DNA of 64,000 nucleotides, from the NCBI RefSeq assembly GCF_963583255.1, contig NC_084807.1, forward strand, positions 833,872-897,871. The letters are read 5' to 3'. A program made the translations under genes and the position numbers. The notes beneath the pieces were generated by a model, which did no database searches, had not been told where the DNA came from, and worked only from the letters and a program-made list of their open reading frames with translations. The DNA comes from Pyrus communis (Eukaryota; Streptophyta; Magnoliopsida; Rosales; Rosaceae). Positions 1-11,187 of the stretch are shown one piece after another (within the stretch, counting starts at the first letter, position 1; every line of letters begins with the position of its first letter).

Positions 1-2271
1 TATTTGCTACCACACAAAACCCATTAATTGCACCTAATTTTTTCCACTCAACCATACCTAACATTGATTCTACCTAACATTGATTCTCAACACCCCATTC
101 CCGTCACTCTTCCATCTCTCTCCCTGTCCTTCTTCCCTATCCCGTATACTTCATTTTTTTATTTCTTTCAACTCTCTGCACTCTCCCGTATCTCTCGAAA
201 CCCTCTCACCCCACGACCCACAACCGTGTTCATCCATCACCACACCACCCTCCCTGGCGTCAACAGTGTCGTCATCATCATCATCATCCTGCCGTCTCTC
301 TCTCTATCTCTTGTCGCATGCGAAGAACAGCGAAACCCAGGAGCATTCCGGCGATATTTTCTTATTGTTCCGGTTAGGTAAGCCTTGGTTTTCTCTCTAA
401 TCTTTTTAGAGGAGGTGTGGATGAGTTTTAATGAGTTTTATTTCATCATTTCCAAGGTTTTTAGAGCAAGATCAACTCGGGAGAAAACTCACCCAACTCC
501 GGCGAGCCCGTGAGTGTCGAGGAGCTTTTCGTCTATCTTAGGTCGTTCCACGGCGAACCAAAGGTATAAAAACACTCATCTCGTCTAGTACTTCATTTTG
601 GTACCTAGATCGGAGCCTAAGGTATATGTTTGCAGTCGGTCGGAGCTGTAGAAGCTCCGGCGTTCTTCTCCGTTTGTTTCCGTTAGCATGCAGGCTGTTT
701 AGGACACCCACAGGCCTTGGGCCCGTAGACCAAACCCAACCCATTCTGTCTTTTAAATTAATTTTTGTGATTTATTTTAATGACCCAAAGAGCCTTGGGC
801 CGTTTTTATTTAGAAATGGCTTAAAGCCCGGCCCCGTGTGTGAGGCCTTTGGGCTGTGCAATGCGTGAGTGTGTGCGTGTGTATGTGGACTGTGTGTGTG
901 TGTGTGTGTATGTGTGCCTGTGTGAGTGTGTGCACGTGTGTGTGTATGTTTGTGTGGGTTTGGGTTTAAGGCCCAAACCACCCTTTTTCACCTTAACCCT
1001 TTTTAACCAAAAATCTTAGGACCCGAAAACCCAAAACCTATCCTAGGCCAATTTCAATGTTCCGAATCCGTTTTTGGCGTCCATTTCCTGGGATTCTATC
1101 GTTTGGGCATAGTTTGATAAATTGTACATTTTTGTGCTTAGGTGAACTTGCTAGTGAGGATTTCCTTAATCCTTTTCCGCATAACTCTGCTGCTACGGAG
1201 TATCTGTGAGTGGACCCTTTCTAAAATTAGATGATTTCATAGTTTAACTGCATAAATGAAAAGCATGCCTTACGAGTTTATGGATTGATTTCATGTTCAG
1301 CATGTTTATTGAAATGTTGATTTTCGTCTCGTTACTTTGTAAGGAATTAATTGTTGGCTTATATTGAGTTATATTTTAATATATCGTATTTTTTATAAAA
1401 ACCATGAACTGGTAGACTATTTGATGGATAACGATAGGATGCTAGAACATGTTTTAGAAACCTCTCTTTATAGTATAGACGATGGATGCCTTTATATTAT
1501 GAAGTGGTTATTTTTGAGAGGCGTAACTATTTGTGCGTACCTAGAGGACACTATGCTGCCTGGGATGAGGATTTGGTGTTGGCAATTAGGCAAGGAGAAA
1601 TAATCCCTAGCAACGGGCTGAGGGACACGGAACAGGCATTGGGCCGGGAGTTGGTAATCTCTGGCTACGGGCGCAGAGACCACGGTGCTGGCATAGGGCC
1701 GGGAGTTATATTTATTCAGTGATCTTACTAGCAGCACACCGCGCTTACGAGACGATCTGTGAGACGATTGATATTTTGATTTCTGCGATGTTTTTCCGCG
1801 ATATGTCTTTTGAGATGTTTTTGGCATGCTAGGGTTTTCAGTAAACCTATCACATATTATGCTAGTGGTTTTCTTTATATAAACTGTGGGGGTTAGTATC
1901 TTAATAACTGTTTTATTATTATTATATATATAAACTTGGTCCACTCACCTTTGTTTTGCGCCCCCATTCAGGTCTTAGAATTGAGGCATACAATCCCGGC
2001 GTCAAGGCACTTCAACATTAGTATCTTCGAGCCGTCCCGGTGTAGGACCCACTCCTTTATTCATTCACTTTTATATTATTTCTTTTAGTGTTCTAATTAG
2101 TTGTATGCTCTGAACACGTTCCTAAGTTGTTAATTCATTGTATTTCAATTCATAACCCTTATTTATTTCGCATTCTTAGCTTTTGTATCCATTAATAGCT
2201 TTCGTCACCCTCGGGTGTCGGCTAGCACGTGTCTATCCTGGTATTCAAACAATATCAGGGTCGGGGCGTGT
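1..2271. mobile_element. Fragment of an LTR-type retroelement running off the left edge
   Basis: The block ends at 2271 with GGGTCGGGGCGTGTCA, so on the minus strand it begins TGACACGCCCCGACCC, a start typical of long LTRs of plant retroelements. At exactly this point the coding sequence of a copia element breaks off, so 2271 is an insertion border. The interior has CT-rich leader-like sequence (60-330), a splice-like stretch near 540-570 and a GT-rich simple repeat, but no long open frame with recognisable domains. The short frames around 1360-1720 show no retroviral motifs. It could be a single long LTR or part of a non-autonomous element. The other border lies outside the window, so size and family stay open. 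Confidence 0.55.
865..958. repeat. Imperfect (GT)n microsatellite
   Basis: About 90 bases dominated by GT/TG dinucleotides with scattered substitutions. It lies inside the left retroelement fragment and explains the His/Thr-rich antisense frame there, which is not a gene. Confidence 0.85.
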
Positions 2272-3464
2272 CATCTGGCCAATGCTTTGGTAAGAATGTT
2301 TGCAACTTGCTCCTCAGTGTTGTAGTACAGTAGATCAATTTCCTCATCTGTAATGCATCTCGAATGAAATGATATCGTCTGTTTATATGCCTTGTCTTAT
2401 GATAATGCACAAGATTCTTGGTTATGGCTATAGTAGATGTATTATCAAATAGAATTGTTGTAGGCTCAACCTGTTCTTCACCAAAATCTGAGAGAACAAA
2501 TCTCAACCAGATTGCTTGTGCAGTGGCTTCCGCTGTACTGACTTATTTAGCCTCTGCAGTGGATAGTGCAACACTGCTTTGCTTGATTGATGCCCATGAA
2601 AATACACCTGAACCAAGGTTAAATGCATATCGAAATGTGCTTTTCATGTCATCCTCACTCGCTGACCAATTATTATCACAGTAGCTAATAAGCATTGCTT
2701 CCTTCCCTTTCTCATATGCTATACCATAATCAATTGAGCCTTGAATAAATCATATGCTATACTCTCTTGGTAGTTCCCATATGTTTTCTGGTAGGACCAT
2801 GCATAAATCTAGCTAACAGACTTGCTGCAAACATGATGTTTGGCCTTGTAACAGTTAAATATAGCAGACTCCAAGCTATCTGTCTATATAGATTTTCATC
2901 AGCTTGTTCACTTTCATCCATCTTAGATAGTTTTTCATTCACTGCAAGAATGGTAGCAACTAATTTACAATCTTTGAAACCAAACTTATCTAGCAGTGTC
3001 TTTGCATACTTCTTCTGGTGCAAGAAGATGTAAGAATCAGTTTGTATCACACCTAAACCCAAGAAATGATGTAACAACCTAAGATCAGTCATTTCATACT
3101 GTCTTATCATCTCAGTTTTGAACTCCATCATCAATTCTTGTGAACTCCCAGTGTAGATGATATCATCCACATATAGAGAAACAATGAGTACTCTACTTTC
3201 AACAGTCTTCACATATAATGTTGCTTCACTTAGACTTCTTTGAAAACCAACCTTAGTGAAATATGAGTTGATTTCTTCATACCAAGCTCTTGGAGCTTGC
3301 TTAAGACGATATAATGCCTTCTTGAGTGTGTAAACTCCATCATCCTTATTCTTAATCACAAATCCAGGGGGTTGATCAACATATACCTCTTCATGCAACT
3401 CTACATTAAAAAATGTTGACTTCACATCTAATTGAAATAATCTCCACCCTTTATGTGCAACCAA
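2272..3464 (-). pseudogene. copia reverse transcriptase / RNase H remnant
   Basis: The frame at 2757-3464 carries the copia RT core: LDVKSTFFN near the start, LYRLKQAPRAWY, and the catalytic YVDD box followed by IIYTGSS. Downstream (2272-2756) are RNase H remnants, with LSTAEA in one frame and the KTRHINRRYHFIRD block in another, separated by stops and frame changes. The frame ends abruptly at the junction near 2271. This is a non-functional polymerase remnant. Confidence 0.92.
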
Positions 3465-4024
3465 TGCAACCAGTGTTCTAATTGTGTCAAGCCTAGCAAC
3501 TGGTGCAAAGGTTTATTCCAGGCTTTTAAGAGTAAACCTTTGCAACCAGTCTTGCTTTGTTTTTCTGCACTGAGCCATCGAGGTTCAACTTGGTTTTGTA
3601 AACCCATTTGACACGAATTACTGGCTTATCAGATGGTCTACTAACCAACTCCCAAGTATTGTTCTTCTCTATCATTGCAATTTCATTCTCCATTGTTTTC
3701 TGCTATGATTCATCTTTGGCAGTTTCTTCAAATGTTTCAGCCTCAATGATACACATATTGCATCTTTCATACACTTATGCAATGCTTTTATATTTTAGTG
3801 GAGAGTGATTGAAATCCTGTGGACCTGAACTTTCACTATGTCATGCAGCACCAATTCCATCATGTGCTTCTTCAATATTTTCTGGTGTCTCATTATCACC
3901 TTCTGTAATCTCAGCTTGAGTCAAACTTAATTCACTAGTCTCATTTTCTTTCTTAGTAAGTATATCAGTAAGTGGAACTAAAACACTACATTCTTTTTGT
4001 GCACTCCAATCCCAACTTGCTTCC

Positions 4025-5328
4025 TCATTGAACACTACATCTCCAGAAATGACAACTTTTTGATTCAATGTTATATAGTTTGTAGCCTTTCTCACAACTT
4101 CTATACCCCAGAAATAAACATCTTGTGCTAGACAAATCAAACTTTTGTCTCTGTTGTTCTGGAATATGTGCATAGCACAGAGAACCAAACACTCTCAAAT
4201 ACTTAATTCCTGGCTTTCTTCCATTATAGGCTTCAAATGGAGTTTTCTTGTCCAAGGCTTTAGTTGGACACCTGTTTAAGACATATACTGCAGTGTTCAC
4301 TGCTTCAGCCCAAAACTCCAGTGGTACCTTCTTCTTAAACATCATACACTTAGCCATCTCCACAATGATCATGTTCTTCCTTTCAGCCACTTTATTTTGT
4401 TGTGGTGAGTATGCCACAACAAGCTGTCTTTCTATTCCCATTTCTTCACAAAACTTGTTAAACTCCATAGATGTATACTCTCATCCTCTGTCACTTCTTA
4501 GTTTCTTCAACTTATACCCACATTGCAATTCAACAGTAGTAAACTTCTTAAATACATTGAACACCTCATATTTGTATCTTAAGAAGTAAACCCAACACAT
4601 CTGAGTGCAATCATCTATGAAGGTGAGGAAGTACCTATTTCCAGCATTTGTAACAGTTTGCATTGGTCCACAAACATCAATGTGTACCAATTCCAGTGGA
4701 ATAGTGGCCCTACTTGTTGTCTCTCTTGGAAAAGAATCTCTGCATTGTTTCCCAAGAATGCACCCCTCACACACTTCATTGGTGTTCTTGATTTCTGGCA
4801 ATCCAAGTACCATTTCTTTCTCATGTAGCAACTTCAAACTATTGACATTCAGATGTCATTCTCTTATGCCAGATCAAGGTTGACTTACTCAAACTTGCCC
4901 TTAATGCAAAATGTAAATTTGTTTGAAGTTTCAAAGGAAAACTTCTGTTTCCTTTCGCTGGCACCTTAGCAACTAGATTAAAGAGAGCAGTCATCATAAA
5001 TTCCAACCTTATTATCTCCAAAAATAAAAAAGTATCCATGCTCCATCATCTGCTCTACACTTAGTAGATTCTCCTTAAGACCAGAGACAAGCATTACTTC
5101 TTTGATATACCTCATTCCCATCTTAGTGTCCATCAGCAGACTTCATTTTCCAATAACTTCAACCAATTGCCCTAACCCCATTTCTACTTTTGCAATTATG
5201 CTTCTGTCAATATCAACTAGTACATCTTCTCTACTAGTCATGTGGTTACTACAACCACTATCCACATACCACACATACCATACATCTTCAATAAACTTCT
5301 TGTCAACCGCATTATTTGCATAGAACAT
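4025..5328 (-). pseudogene. copia protease and integrase remnant
   Basis: The protease site WYVDSGCSNHM (aspartic DSG) is seen near 5270-5290. A GAG-pre-integrase and integrase core follow at 4481-4837, with HIDVCGPM (first catalytic Asp), FIDD and LRSDRG (second Asp). The frame at 4025-4468 contains SPQQNKVAERKN, holding the catalytic Glu of the DDE triad. Frames are interrupted between 4468 and 4481 and between 4837 and 5143, so no single polyprotein can be read. A further remnant with altered frame lies at 3841-4188. Confidence 0.9.
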
Positions 5329-5367
5329 GGTTGGTGTAGGAAGGACTTGAGTTGCAAAGTTTAGCTG

Positions 5368-6348
5368 CTAAACATTTTTCTTGTTGTTGCAGTCCCTTGC
5401 AATATGCCATATTTTCCCATAACTGTGACACTTAGGTTTGCCTTTAAGAAAACATTCTCCATAATGGTACTTATCACAGTGCCTGCAAGGGTTTCTTCCA
5501 CCTTCTACAGCTGCAATTTGCTTCCCAGATTGGTAAGTAGGCTTTTGATCCCACTTTTTAAATTTTGGTTTCCAATTCTTCTGGTATCCATGGCCTTGAT
5601 TTCCAAAAGAATTGGCAGGTTTAGAATTCACGCTTAGACTTGCAAATGCTCTCTCAGTCTTGTTCTCATTATGTCTCTCCAATCTTTGTGCAAAACTTTT
5701 CAATGAGGCAACCACCTCTTGAACCTCAATCACATATATATCCCTTGAGTGTTCAATCACAGAGCATATAGGATCATATGCAGAAGGTAAACTAATCAAC
5801 ATTTTTCTGCATAATTCTCTCTCTAGACAATTCCTCTCCATAACTTCTCATTTGATTTATCAGATCAAACAATTTTGTAAGATGAATAGGCAAAGACTCA
5901 TCATCTCTCATTCTGGTATGTTCGAATTCTCTACGAATACCTTGTAATTTGACACTTCTAACATGTTTGTTGCCAAGGAATTCTTGTATCGAGATATCCC
6001 AAGCTCCCTTAGAGTTTCTTCATGAGAGATCCAAGGGAAAATCTCATCGGAAACTGCTCCTTGAATCAGCCCCAACGCCTTGGCATCTTTCATAAGCTTC
6101 TCTGTGAGAGTTGCACCATCACTCGATTCCTCCTTCTCCTTCTTCTTTGCATCAGATTCATCAGCTCCCTTCGAATCTGAGCACTCTACTCCTTTCTCAA
6201 CAAACTCCCATAATCCATGAGACTTGAAGATAGTCTTCATCCTTACGCTCCAGAACTCATAATTCTCGCCATTGAAGATCGGTGCTCTCCACTCACCACC
6301 TCCAGACCCTGCCATGTTAGACACAGATCTCACAAGCAATTTCTTCAA
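5368..6348 (-). pseudogene. copia gag remnant
   Basis: The N-terminal gag frame (6348 down to 5908) contains a block like FNGENYEFWSVRMKTIF, the usual start of copia-type gag. A second frame (5841 down to 5368) holds the central helical part and the zinc-knuckle region near residue 140. There the expected CX2CX4HX4C reads C-HSY-GKIWH-IARDC: the second cysteine has become tyrosine. The two parts are separated by stops. The N-terminal methionine context just follows the primer-binding site, as expected. Confidence 0.88.
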
Positions 6349-6387
6349 ATTCCTTCACAGATTTAATCGCCCAATGTTAAGCGACCA

Positions 6388-6405
6388 AACCAGGCTCTGA
6401 GGCCA
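6388..6405 (-). other. Primer-binding site of the copia element (tRNA-Met type, mutated)
   Basis: Read on the minus strand just inside the LTR the sequence is TGGCCTCAGAGCC. The common copia primer-binding site complementary to initiator tRNA-Met is TGGTATCAGAGC; here TA has become CC. Its position directly after the LTR fixes the element's orientation. Confidence 0.75.
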
Positions 6406-6783
6406 TGTTAGAATCTCGAGACTATGATCTCTATTGTAAGGAATGAATCGGAAATAAAGATGAAGGTTTGTGGAGAAATCTCAGAGAGTTGCAGAAAGAA
6501 TATTCACAGAAGGATACTTTCATTCATCTTTTTTCACTCAGCACACAAGACATGGGCGAGAGTAATACCGTTGGGAAGAGAGAGGGATTCTCTCTCACAA
6601 AGTTCAATCTCCACCATTCATGTAATCTATCCTATAAGATAGCTACAAGTGGCAATACACATTACTAACACTAAGATTACATCTCAGCTGTCCAATTAGA
6701 ATATAATCCAATAGCACATTTAAACTTGAAATACAAAGACTTAAAACTAATATTTCTCTAGCACAAAAACTTATATTCCAACA
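6406..6783 (-). repeat. 5' LTR of the copia element (378 bp)
   Basis: On the minus strand the LTR starts TGTTGGAATATAAG (6783) and ends GATTCTAACA (6406), giving the TG...CA ends and short inverted termini TGTTRGAAT. The primer-binding site follows directly. The host gene's open frame runs across the outer LTR edge and stops at the TAA at 6771-6773. No partner LTR is present in the window, so age cannot be estimated. Confidence 0.85.
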
Positions 6784-8825
6784 TTTATGTTCTCTGTCGC
6801 ATCAGTTTCACCAAGGCACATGGAAGAATCGGTGCCTACTTCATGTTCCTCTCTTGTCGATCCCTTTCTCTCAACGCTACCGTCTTCTTCAATTAAAAAA
6901 TCAGGAGCTTTACCCGAAAGAGTTTGAGCATGTTTCTCTGGCTGGGTTGAAGTCAAAGACATGCCCGCTAGTGCAGATGCTAAAGCATCATCTATTGTCC
7001 AAGCAGGCCTTGGTTTTTCTGATGAACCTAACACAACATCTGATCCGTGATCTTCTTCGTCCTCGTCATCATCACCATTTAAAAATTCAGGAGCAGTTAC
7101 TACCAGACTTGGAAGCAAATGGGTGGAATTTACCGAAGCAGACATTTCATAAGCTGTGGTCGGGGGTGCATCTGGTTGAATGTCCTTCTCACCTGATTCA
7201 AATGCCTCGCAACGGTGATAATCATTTCCACTATTATAGCAAGAGTTAGACTCAGACTCATTGCATGAGAAAGAAGAAGCATAGAATCTTGCGCATGTTG
7301 GCAATTCAGAATTCTGTGATTTGTTCGCCAGTACTTCAAGTTGCTGCTCTACCCTTTCAAGCCTTGCCTCAATGCTGCTTATCGGTTTTAGCATCTTTTC
7401 TTCAAACCTCAAAAACAGATCCTCAATTCTGCCCATTCGAGAATAAAGCTGGTCCACGGCGCTTTCAACTCTTGACGGGATACATACCTGGGCAGTACTA
7501 GTACTAGCCTTACTAAAATCTGGAATCTTTACTTCTTGGTGGTCAGGTATGCTGGCTTTTCCTTGTTCCTGAATCTTAGTTGCAACACTGGTAGAATCGG
7601 TTTCTTTTGACACAGTCGCTAGAGAGTTCTGTTTTCCCCATGTATCAGAAATTGGCTTGTCCTGTGTTCGGTTAGCACCCCTTGTTTTACAGAATTGCAA
7701 AAGGGTAGGCACAAGCATGGCCATGAGAGAACTCCCAGCTGAGTTTTCCACCGCACTAGCTTGGTTCTCTGAATCAGACGAGTCCACAGGATCAGCGAAC
7801 ACATTAACCTCACCAACACATACACAATCTTTCCTCTCAAGCGACAGTAGATGAAGTGTGAGGGATACACAAGGACTTGCATCACTAATCTGTGCTGTAG
7901 ATTCATAAAAATCCTGATACACAAGGACTTGATCAGCAAGAACCATACAAAGATATTAACTAGACGGGAAAAAAAGACGCGAAAGAAAAACAAAAGTGGG
8001 AGGGGGTTCACTGGAATTAATATACATGGAGAACTAAGCAACATACCTGTGCAGATCCCAACTTCAATTGCGATGAATTGATTTTTTTATCAAGCACATT
8101 AGTATCTAAGACTTTCACTTCAACACAGTCATCTTCACTGTTGTTCGGGCTATTTCCATTTCTTGACTTAGCTTCGGATGGGTCCTTAAGCGACTCATTT
8201 GAATTTGCAGGACAAACTTTATCATTATCACCTGTGTGAAGCACTTGTTCATCTTGGGCAGCAACGCCACGGCGAACAGTGCAGAGATGTTCATTGCCAC
8301 TCTGCATATCAGGTGCACAGTTTATCGTATATACTCGGGCAGTACTTCGATCACAAACCTGCTGGATCTCATGTTTTTGTGTGAAATTAGCTGCAGTGGA
8401 AAACGTTGTTGGTCAAATGCACTTTAGATACCCAACTCTTAACAGAACCCTTAGTAACACTTTGAGCTCCAACAGATATTACTTCTACTTTTAGCAACCA
8501 AGTGTCGTTTTTCGTAAATATTCGTAGTTGAACACACTGCAAAATCCTGTTTTTATCCTCGTTTTCGAGTACAAGATTGCCCCCTCCGATGCATGGACAT
8601 GGTGGTATCCCCTCATATCCCGTGTCCTGTCGTATATCTTGTGGATTAAGGTATCCCCGTGTCCATGCATCGTAGATTGCCCCTATATTTAGCTTCGTTT
8701 TCATCTAAAATTTGGCAATAATCCTAATCCTAATCAACTGCCATTCACAACATGAAAACTTAGTCCCAGAAATTATTAACTTTTAAGTCCTAACGTACAA
8801 TAATAAATAATACATAAAAGGACCA

Positions 8826-8872
<47 letters not shown>

Positions 8873-9165
8873 AAACAAGGTGTCAAACCTCAAATTCAAT
8901 AAAATTTGGGGCCGAAATGTAAAGTTTTCGGAAAAGAGAAGTTGTGGAGCATACTGGTGATCTCGCAAGGGCCCGAATCGGGTGACGGAGGGTGCAGAAT
9001 AAGAGTGGATGTAGGTGTGGAATTCGGAGTGTCGTCGTCGATCGGAGAGGAGGAGGATTCGAAAGAGACGCAATTCGTGAGGGAACCACCTGCAACTGTC
9101 CCGGTTGTGGCGGAGGTCCACGAAGTGGTGTCCAGGTTGTCGATCTCGTCGTCGTGTGTTTCCAT
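6771..9165 (-). CDS. PAAT/C10orf88-like protein (tentative), 3' end interrupted by a copia LTR
   Basis: Three exons by hand: 8955-9165, 8047-8390 and 6771-7913, all with GT/AG borders and matching phases, giving 565 codons before the stop. Residues about 20-230 look like a beta-rich fold, including KHEIQQV, STARVYTIN and LTLHLLSLERKDCVCVGEV. A coiled coil follows at about 335-383 and an acidic stretch near 459. The layout (beta-sandwich, then a Met/Leu-rich helix, then a coiled coil) recalls the animal PAAT (C10orf88) family, but that match is from memory and uncertain; the gene itself is solid. The last residues are encoded by the copia LTR, so the natural C-terminus is missing or altered. 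The short upstream region (9166-9362) is AT-rich without a clear TATA box. Confidence 0.8.
8828..8879. repeat. (AT)n microsatellite in intron 1 of the PAAT-like gene
   Basis: About 50 bases of uninterrupted AT dinucleotides, within the intron between 8390 and 8955. Confidence 0.95.
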
Positions 9166-9353
9166 GGTGTTTTGGTTTGTCTTCTGTCGTGTGATATGTG
9201 AAGAGAGAGTTGCTTAATGGAGAAGTAGGAGAAACAAGTGTGAGGTAAAGTCGTACTTTAAAGGAATTTTCTAGCTTTAAGTCCAAACTGAATCACATTC
9301 TTAATCATTAAGAATTTTAGATGTACGTAAAATACGTACAAGATGATGAAACA

Positions 9354-9846
9354 TAAAATATTGAGTAAATTGTAGCAATAGTTTTTCAAATTTAATTAAA
9401 TTGAAACAATATTTTCTCAATTAAAAATTCATTATCATTAACCTCAGTTTATCAAAATGTGTAGCTATGGTCATTTTTGTCAAATTCGTCAAAATTCTAT
9501 CAAAATGAGTTATGTTGAAAGGACTATTGCTACAATTGGGGTAAAGTTGAGGGATCATTGCTCCAATTGAGTTAAAGTCGAATGACCATTTATCCAGTTG
9601 GATTAAAGTTGTGGGATCATCAATATAATTTTTCTTATTTGATTTTTCATATTTGCCCTTTGATTAAGCCTTACATGCATGACATGTGACCCATTTAGAT
9701 GGAAATTCTAAAAGAATTGACGAAAATGATTATAGCTGCACATTTTGATTAATTGAGAGACCATTGGTAATAGATTTGGTTGATAGATTATTACTCCAAT
9801 TTGGTGAAAGTTAAAGGAACACTGTTACAATTTACTCTAAAATATT
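9354..9846. mobile_element. MITE A (475 bp) with 9-bp target duplication
   Basis: The termini GAGTAAATTGTAGCAATAG (from 9363) and its inverted partner ending CAATTTACTC (to 9837) form terminal inverted repeats whose similarity continues for roughly 50 bases inward. The element is flanked on both sides by TAAAATATT (9354-9362 and 9838-9846). A 9-bp duplication suggests Mutator-type transposition. It has no coding capacity; the interior is made of diverged short repeats of an 'ATTGCTACAATTG'-like motif. Confidence 0.8.
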
Positions 9847-11178
9847 GGGTTAATTACACTAACACATCCTAAGGTTTATCGAGTTTTCACAAAACCCCCT
9901 CAGGTTTTAATTCTCTTTCATATAACCCCTTCAATCAAAATTTTGCTTATAGATTTACTAATTTACCCTTTACTAATTTAATAAAAAAAAAACTTTATAA
10001 TTGTATAAAATAAATTATAAGTCATCACTTAAAAAAAAAAAAAAAAGACAAGTAGAACACCATTGGACGAAAACAAACTAAGAAAAAAAATTTAATTAAT
10101 TCTTTGAAAAAAATAGTTTATTAAAAAATAGATGATCATAAAGCAAACAGCCATTCAACTTAATTTTGGAGGAAAATAAATTTTTTTTTTTCATTATTAG
10201 GGTTCATAAAGATGACTTTGGAATTGCCTAATCTCAATGGACCAAAAATTAGGGCAAAATTGAGCAAAAAAAAAAAAAAAAAAAAACCCAGCAAATTGAG
10301 TTGTCCTTTAGGGTGCCAGAAAAAATCTATGGACCAGAAGTTGCGTATCGAAAATTTTAAACACAGGAAGAAGAAAGAGATGGTCTTCTTCTTTGAAAAA
10401 ATTTAAGTATTACTTTAAAAATAATATTTTATTAAGAAATAGACGAGAATCGAATCTATTGTCTTCCATTGTGTCATACTGTGGGATTGGATTTGGTTCA
10501 TTAGGGTTTTTTGTTCGGAAGAAACGAGAAGTTTAGAGTGATTGTAAGAGAGGTTACATGTCCCCGTGAATAATGCCGGTTCAATTTGTTCGCTCTTATG
10601 ACTTAAGCTACTTCATTGATCTTGTACAGTGTTTTTTTTTTCACGTCGTCAATGCCGGTGTGTCAACCACATAATATTTGCAGGACTAATATTTTCTTAA
10701 TTATTATTGCTAATCTCGATTTTCTTTGTGTAAAATTATAAATTTTTTACACAATGTCGGAGATGGAGAGATCCTTTTTTTTTTTTTGTTCAAAAGTTGA
10801 ATGGGTGGTGGTGATGGAGAAGGGAGGAGATGGGGTGGGAGAGAAAGAAGAAGATGAACACTTTTTTTTAATAAAATATTATTTTTAAAGTAATAAATAA
10901 ATTTCTTTTCTTAATTTTGTTTTTGTCAACGTGGTCTTCTTCTTGTCCTTTTTAAAGTGTTTAATGACTTATAATTTATTTTATACAATTATACAGTTTT
11001 TCTATTAGTTTTAAGTAATTAATAAGGGTAAATTAGTAAATTTATAAGGAAAATTTTGACTGAAGGGGTTATATGAAAGGGAATTAAAACCTGAGAGGGT
11101 GTTTGTGTAATGTCTCAAACGTGAGGGGGTTTTGTGAAAACTCGATAAAACTCAAGGGGTGTTAGTGGAATCAACCTC
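9847..11178. mobile_element. TIR element B (about 1.33 kb, long inverted arms)
   Basis: The left arm begins GGGTTAATTACACTAACAC and the right arm, reversed, begins GAGGTTGATTCCACTAACAC. Inverted similarity continues for about 300 bases, including CGAGTTTTCACAAAACCCCC, CATATAACCCCTTCA and TATAATTGTATAAAATAAAT. The right flank is again TAAAATATT (11179-11187), the same 9-mer that separates it from MITE A. No transposase frame was found, so this is a non-autonomous fold-back or Mutator-like element. Several poly-A tracts and an A-rich short frame at 10212-10406 are not convincing genes. Confidence 0.8.
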
Positions 11179-11187
11179 TAAAATATT

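Larger units (their letters stand above)
2272..6783 (-). mobile_element. Degenerate Ty1/copia LTR retrotransposon, truncated at its 3' end
   Basis: On the minus strand the order is 5' LTR (6406-6783), primer-binding site (about 6388-6405), gag, zinc knuckle, protease, integrase, reverse transcriptase and RNase H. Integrase before reverse transcriptase is the Ty1/copia arrangement. The coding part is broken by several frameshifts and stops, so the copy is dead. Its 3' end stops at 2271, within the end of RNase H, where a different retroelement begins. The 3' LTR and the second target-site copy are therefore not in the window. The element has the same orientation as the host gene it interrupts. 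Confidence 0.93.

Noticed and set aside
772..981. His/Thr-rich minus-strand frame
   Set aside because: It is simply a translated (GT)n microsatellite.
8387..8704. 105-codon minus-strand frame as an exon of the PAAT-like gene
   Set aside because: Joining exon 1 (donor at 8954) directly to 8390 keeps the frame and gives the expected STARVY-type domain; this frame lies wholly within that intron and contains a hairpin repeat.
8906..9217. 103-codon plus-strand frame
   Set aside because: Shadow of exon 1 of the minus-strand gene; the minus-strand reading has the sensible start and splice donor.
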